Assembly (NCBI GenBank): GCA_035646635.1
Contig: DASRPA010000239.1
Location: forward strand, 1-8,019
DNA from: JACDAL01 sp035646635
GTDB taxonomy: Bacteria > Actinomycetota > CADDZG01 > WHSQ01
Length of the DNA stretch: 8,019 bases
Reading direction: 5' to 3'
Shown: positions 6,785 to 8,019 of the stretch, in pieces
How positions within the stretch are numbered: the stretch's first letter is position 1
Layout of the letters: each line of letters begins with the position of its first letter
The notes under the pieces: generated by a model
Seen by the model: the letters and a program-made list of their open reading frames with translations, nothing else
Told to the model about the DNA's origin: nothing
Databases searched by the model: none
Program-made: the position numbers and the translations under genes

Positions 6785-6824
6785 CATATAGACACCGAGG
6801 CTCAAGCGGATAGGGTCGGCTGGC

Positions 6825-7382
6825 GTGAAGATCTACACGAAGAAGGGCGACGACGGCACGACCGGCCTGCTCTATGGGGGCCGGGTTCCCAAGGACGACC
6901 TCCGCACCGAGGTCTATGGGACCCTGGACGAAGCCGTCTCCGCGCTCGGCGTCGCTCGAGCCGCAGGACTATCGGAGCGCGGCAAGGAGCTGGTCGTCCG
7001 GCTGCAGCGCGAGATGTTCGTCGCCGGAGCGCAGCTTGCCACCGCATCGGAGAATCAAGCCAAGCTGAAGGACGGCGTCTCCCGGGTGACCGATGCGATG
7101 GTGACCCAGGCCGAGGCAGACATCGATGAGCTTCTGGACAAGCATCCTCTTCCTCAAGAGTTTCTCCTCCCCGGCGAGAGCGCCCCTTCGGCCGCTCTCG
7201 ACGTCGCCCGGGCGGTGCTGCGCCGCGCCGAGCGCCAGGCCGTCGGGCTGCAGCGAGCCGAGCTCCTCCCCCACCCTGTTGTTCTGCGCTTCTTGAATCG
7301 GGCCTCGGATCTGCTTTACGCGCTCGCCCGCTATGAAGAGGCCGAGGCTGGTTTCCGGGCACAGCCGTCACGCCGGCGATGA
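6825..7382 (+). CDS. pduO: PduO-type cob(I)alamin adenosyltransferase
   Basis: Transfers the adenosyl group of ATP to cob(I)alamin, making adenosylcobalamin in the cytosol. It has 185 residues, the normal length of the trimeric single-domain form. The ATP-binding N-terminus is textbook: YTKKGDDGTTG (4-14) and KDDLRTEVYGTLDE (23-36). FLLPGESAPSAALDVARAVL (113-132) with RRAER (133-137), and FLNRASDLLYALAR (156-169), form the cobalamin side. D35, F113 and R133/R137 probably correspond to the intersubunit Asp, the cobalamin-facing Phe and the arginines studied in Lactobacillus reuteri PduO (alignment by eye). The start is GTG at 6825, since MKIYTKKGD is the usual N-terminus; only a weak AGGG lies upstream (6812-6815). 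The stop overlaps the next ATG. No B12-dependent enzyme or other cobalamin gene is in the window, so this is probably a housekeeping or salvage copy. Confidence 0.95.
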   Translation: MKIYTKKGDDGTTGLLYGGRVPKDDLRTEVYGTLDEAVSALGVARAAGLSERGKELVVRLQREMFVAGAQLATASENQAKLKDGVSRVTDAMVTQAEADIDELLDKHPLPQEFLLPGESAPSAALDVARAVLRRAERQAVGLQRAELLPHPVVLRFLNRASDLLYALARYEEAEAGFRAQPSRRR

Positions 7383-7900
7383 CCAAGCCGTTCCGGTTCT
7401 GTCCTTCCTGCTCCAGCGGGCTCCCGGGGCGGGACGAGGAGGGGACCATCGTGTGTCCCAACTGCGGACGGCACTGGTATCACAACCCGTCGCCCGCGAC
7501 CGGCGCCGTGCTCGTGAGGGACGAGCGGGCGCTGGTGTGCAAGCGGGCGTTCGAGCCCGAGGCAGGCAAGTACGACCTCCCGGGCGGCTTCCTGCGGGTC
7601 GGTGAGCACCCAGTCTCAGGCCTCAAGCGAGAAGTGTTGGAGGAGCTGGGGGTCGAGATCGATGTCGACACCGAGGACCTCGTCCTGTTCGCCACCCACA
7701 CCTACGGTGACGACGACACTTGGAACCTGTCGCTGTGCTTCAGGGCGCGGCTGGTCTCGGGTGAGCCGACCCCCGCCGACGATGTCGCGGAGGTGCGCTG
7801 GGTCACGCTCGCGGAGCTCGATGAGATCGAGATGGCGTGGGCGCACGACCGAGCGGCGATCGAACGGACCCTTACCTCGCCGAGTCATCATGTGAACTGA
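7379..7900 (+). CDS. Nudix hydrolase with N-terminal zinc ribbon
   Basis: Hydrolyses a nucleoside diphosphate linked to another moiety; the substrate cannot be deduced. It has 173 residues. A zinc ribbon is formed by C8/C11 and C26/C29 (CPSC, CPNC), followed by WYHNPSPATGAVLV, the usual link into the Nudix fold. The Nudix box is complete, G70-x5-E76-x7-R84-E85-V-L-E88-E89-L-G91-V92, so divalent-metal catalysis should be intact. A zinc ribbon before Nudix recalls NudC (NADH pyrophosphatase) and related ADP-ribose-type hydrolases, but the NudC-specific C-terminal SQPWPFPxS motif is absent. ATG 7379 overlaps the adenosyltransferase stop (ATGA), so the two are probably made together. The last ~10 residues (ending SPSHHVN) look unconserved and lie next to the putative insertion element. 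Confidence 0.92.
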   Translation: MTKPFRFCPSCSSGLPGRDEEGTIVCPNCGRHWYHNPSPATGAVLVRDERALVCKRAFEPEAGKYDLPGGFLRVGEHPVSGLKREVLEELGVEIDVDTEDLVLFATHTYGDDDTWNLSLCFRARLVSGEPTPADDVAEVRWVTLAELDEIEMAWAHDRAAIERTLTSPSHHVN

Positions 7901-7905
7901 CTCAA

Positions 7906-7917
7906 GTGGCCGGCCAC
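7906..7917. repeat. Perfect 12-bp palindrome GTGGCCGGCCAC
   Basis: Six bases after the Nudix stop. It could be part of a weak transcript-end structure, a protein site, or a structural element at the left end of the adjacent insertion element. In GC-rich DNA such a palindrome can also arise by chance. Confidence 0.5.
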
Positions 7918-7941
7918 GTCCGCAAGGATTCGTGGATTGAT

Positions 7942-7958
7942 CGCGGGACAAGCCCGCG
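7942..7958 (+). repeat. GC hairpin CGCGGG-ACAAG-CCCGCG
   Basis: A 6-bp perfect stem, extendable by a T-G wobble, with a 5-nt loop. It lies between the Nudix stop and the transposase start. No U-run follows, so it is not a classical intrinsic terminator. It may slow or end read-through transcription, or be a stem of a noncoding RNA encoded upstream of an IS110 transposase. Confidence 0.45.
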
Positions 7959-7973
7959 GCCCTAGCCACATAC

Positions 7974-7978
7974 GGAGG
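7974..7978 (+). promoter_or_regulatory. Ribosome binding site of the putative transposase
   Basis: GGAGG seven bases before the ATG at 7986. It supports a real translation start at the right edge of the window. Confidence 0.65.
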
Positions 7979-7985
7979 ACCGGCC

Positions 7986-8019
7986 ATGAACAACACTACC
8001 CATCTCGGACTGGACGTCC
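7986..8019 (+). mobile_element. Start of an IS110-family (DEDD) transposase, partial
   Basis: Only 11 codons are visible: MNNTTHLGLDV. The H-[LV]-G-[LVI]-D-V-H-K start is characteristic of IS110/IS1111 transposases, where this Asp is the first acidic residue of the RuvC-like DEDD catalytic domain. A good ribosome binding site precedes it. Elements of the IS110 group carry their noncoding bridge-RNA region upstream of the transposase, which would place it in or across the 85-bp gap and possibly into the end of the Nudix gene; the IS1111 subgroup has it downstream instead. The call rests on a short motif and could fail if the following residues are not HK. Confidence 0.62.

Larger units (their letters stand above)
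6715..6824. promoter_or_regulatory. Divergent promoter region between the nucleoside operon and pduO
   Basis: A 110-bp gap between two divergently read genes, so both promoters must lie here or inside the genes. It contains two neighbouring inverted repeats (6756-6772 and 6774-6784) and TATAGA at 6787-6792, an AT island in GC-rich sequence that could be a -10 element for the rightward genes. The matching -35 position (about 6764-6769) has no good consensus and falls inside the first inverted repeat. TATATG on the minus strand, over the same bases, is an equally weak leftward candidate. No riboswitch-like conserved structure was recognised. Confidence 0.5.

Noticed and set aside
6715..6824. 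Cobalamin riboswitch upstream of the adenosyltransferase
   Set aside because: The 110-bp gap is too short for the full aptamer plus promoter, and I see no B12-box-like conserved core.
7942..7965. Intrinsic terminator after the Nudix gene
   Set aside because: The hairpin is good but is followed by GCCCTAGCC rather than a U-run, so it is reported only as a hairpin.

Overview
The window is GC-rich, densely packed bacterial DNA. Gene content, heavy GTG/TTG start use and 4-nt or 1-nt gene overlaps fit a high-GC actinobacterium, possibly an uncultured lineage. This is an inference from style and content; no taxonomic marker gene is present.

Leftward (minus-strand) block, 6714 down to 1: one operon for import and breakdown of nucleosides. 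In transcription order it holds a BMP-family lipoprotein that binds nucleosides (TTG start, strong ribosome binding site), a double-domain ABC ATPase, two BPD_transp_2 permeases (NupNOPQ/YufNOPQ type), cytidine deaminase, thymidine/pyrimidine-nucleoside phosphorylase, and the first 56 codons of a purine nucleoside phosphorylase (PNP) that runs off the left edge. The importer brings nucleosides in, the deaminase turns (deoxy)cytidine into (deoxy)uridine, and the two phosphorylases split pyrimidine and purine nucleosides into base plus (deoxy)ribose-1-phosphate. Most junctions overlap (ATGA or TGATG), so translation is probably coupled.

The most unusual feature is the junction between the pyrimidine phosphorylase and PNP (about 94-324). 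The start region of PNP is present three times in tandem with a period of exactly 77 bp. Because 77 is one less than a multiple of three, the two upstream copies form 26-residue micro-ORFs, and each one's TGA overlaps the next GTG start (GTGA). The result is a chain: phosphorylase stop, micro-ORF 1, micro-ORF 2, true PNP start. The copies have diverged by about 20 percent yet all keep GTGAC, and the two downstream starts each keep GAGG eight bases upstream.

Divergent intergenic region, 6715-6824: a 110-bp shared promoter region with two adjacent inverted repeats and a TATAGA box.

Rightward block, 6825-7900: a PduO-type cob(I)alamin adenosyltransferase overlapping by ATGA a Nudix hydrolase with an N-terminal zinc ribbon. 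After an 85-bp gap containing a perfect 12-bp palindrome and a GC hairpin, the window ends in the first 11 codons of what looks like an IS110-family (DEDD) transposase.
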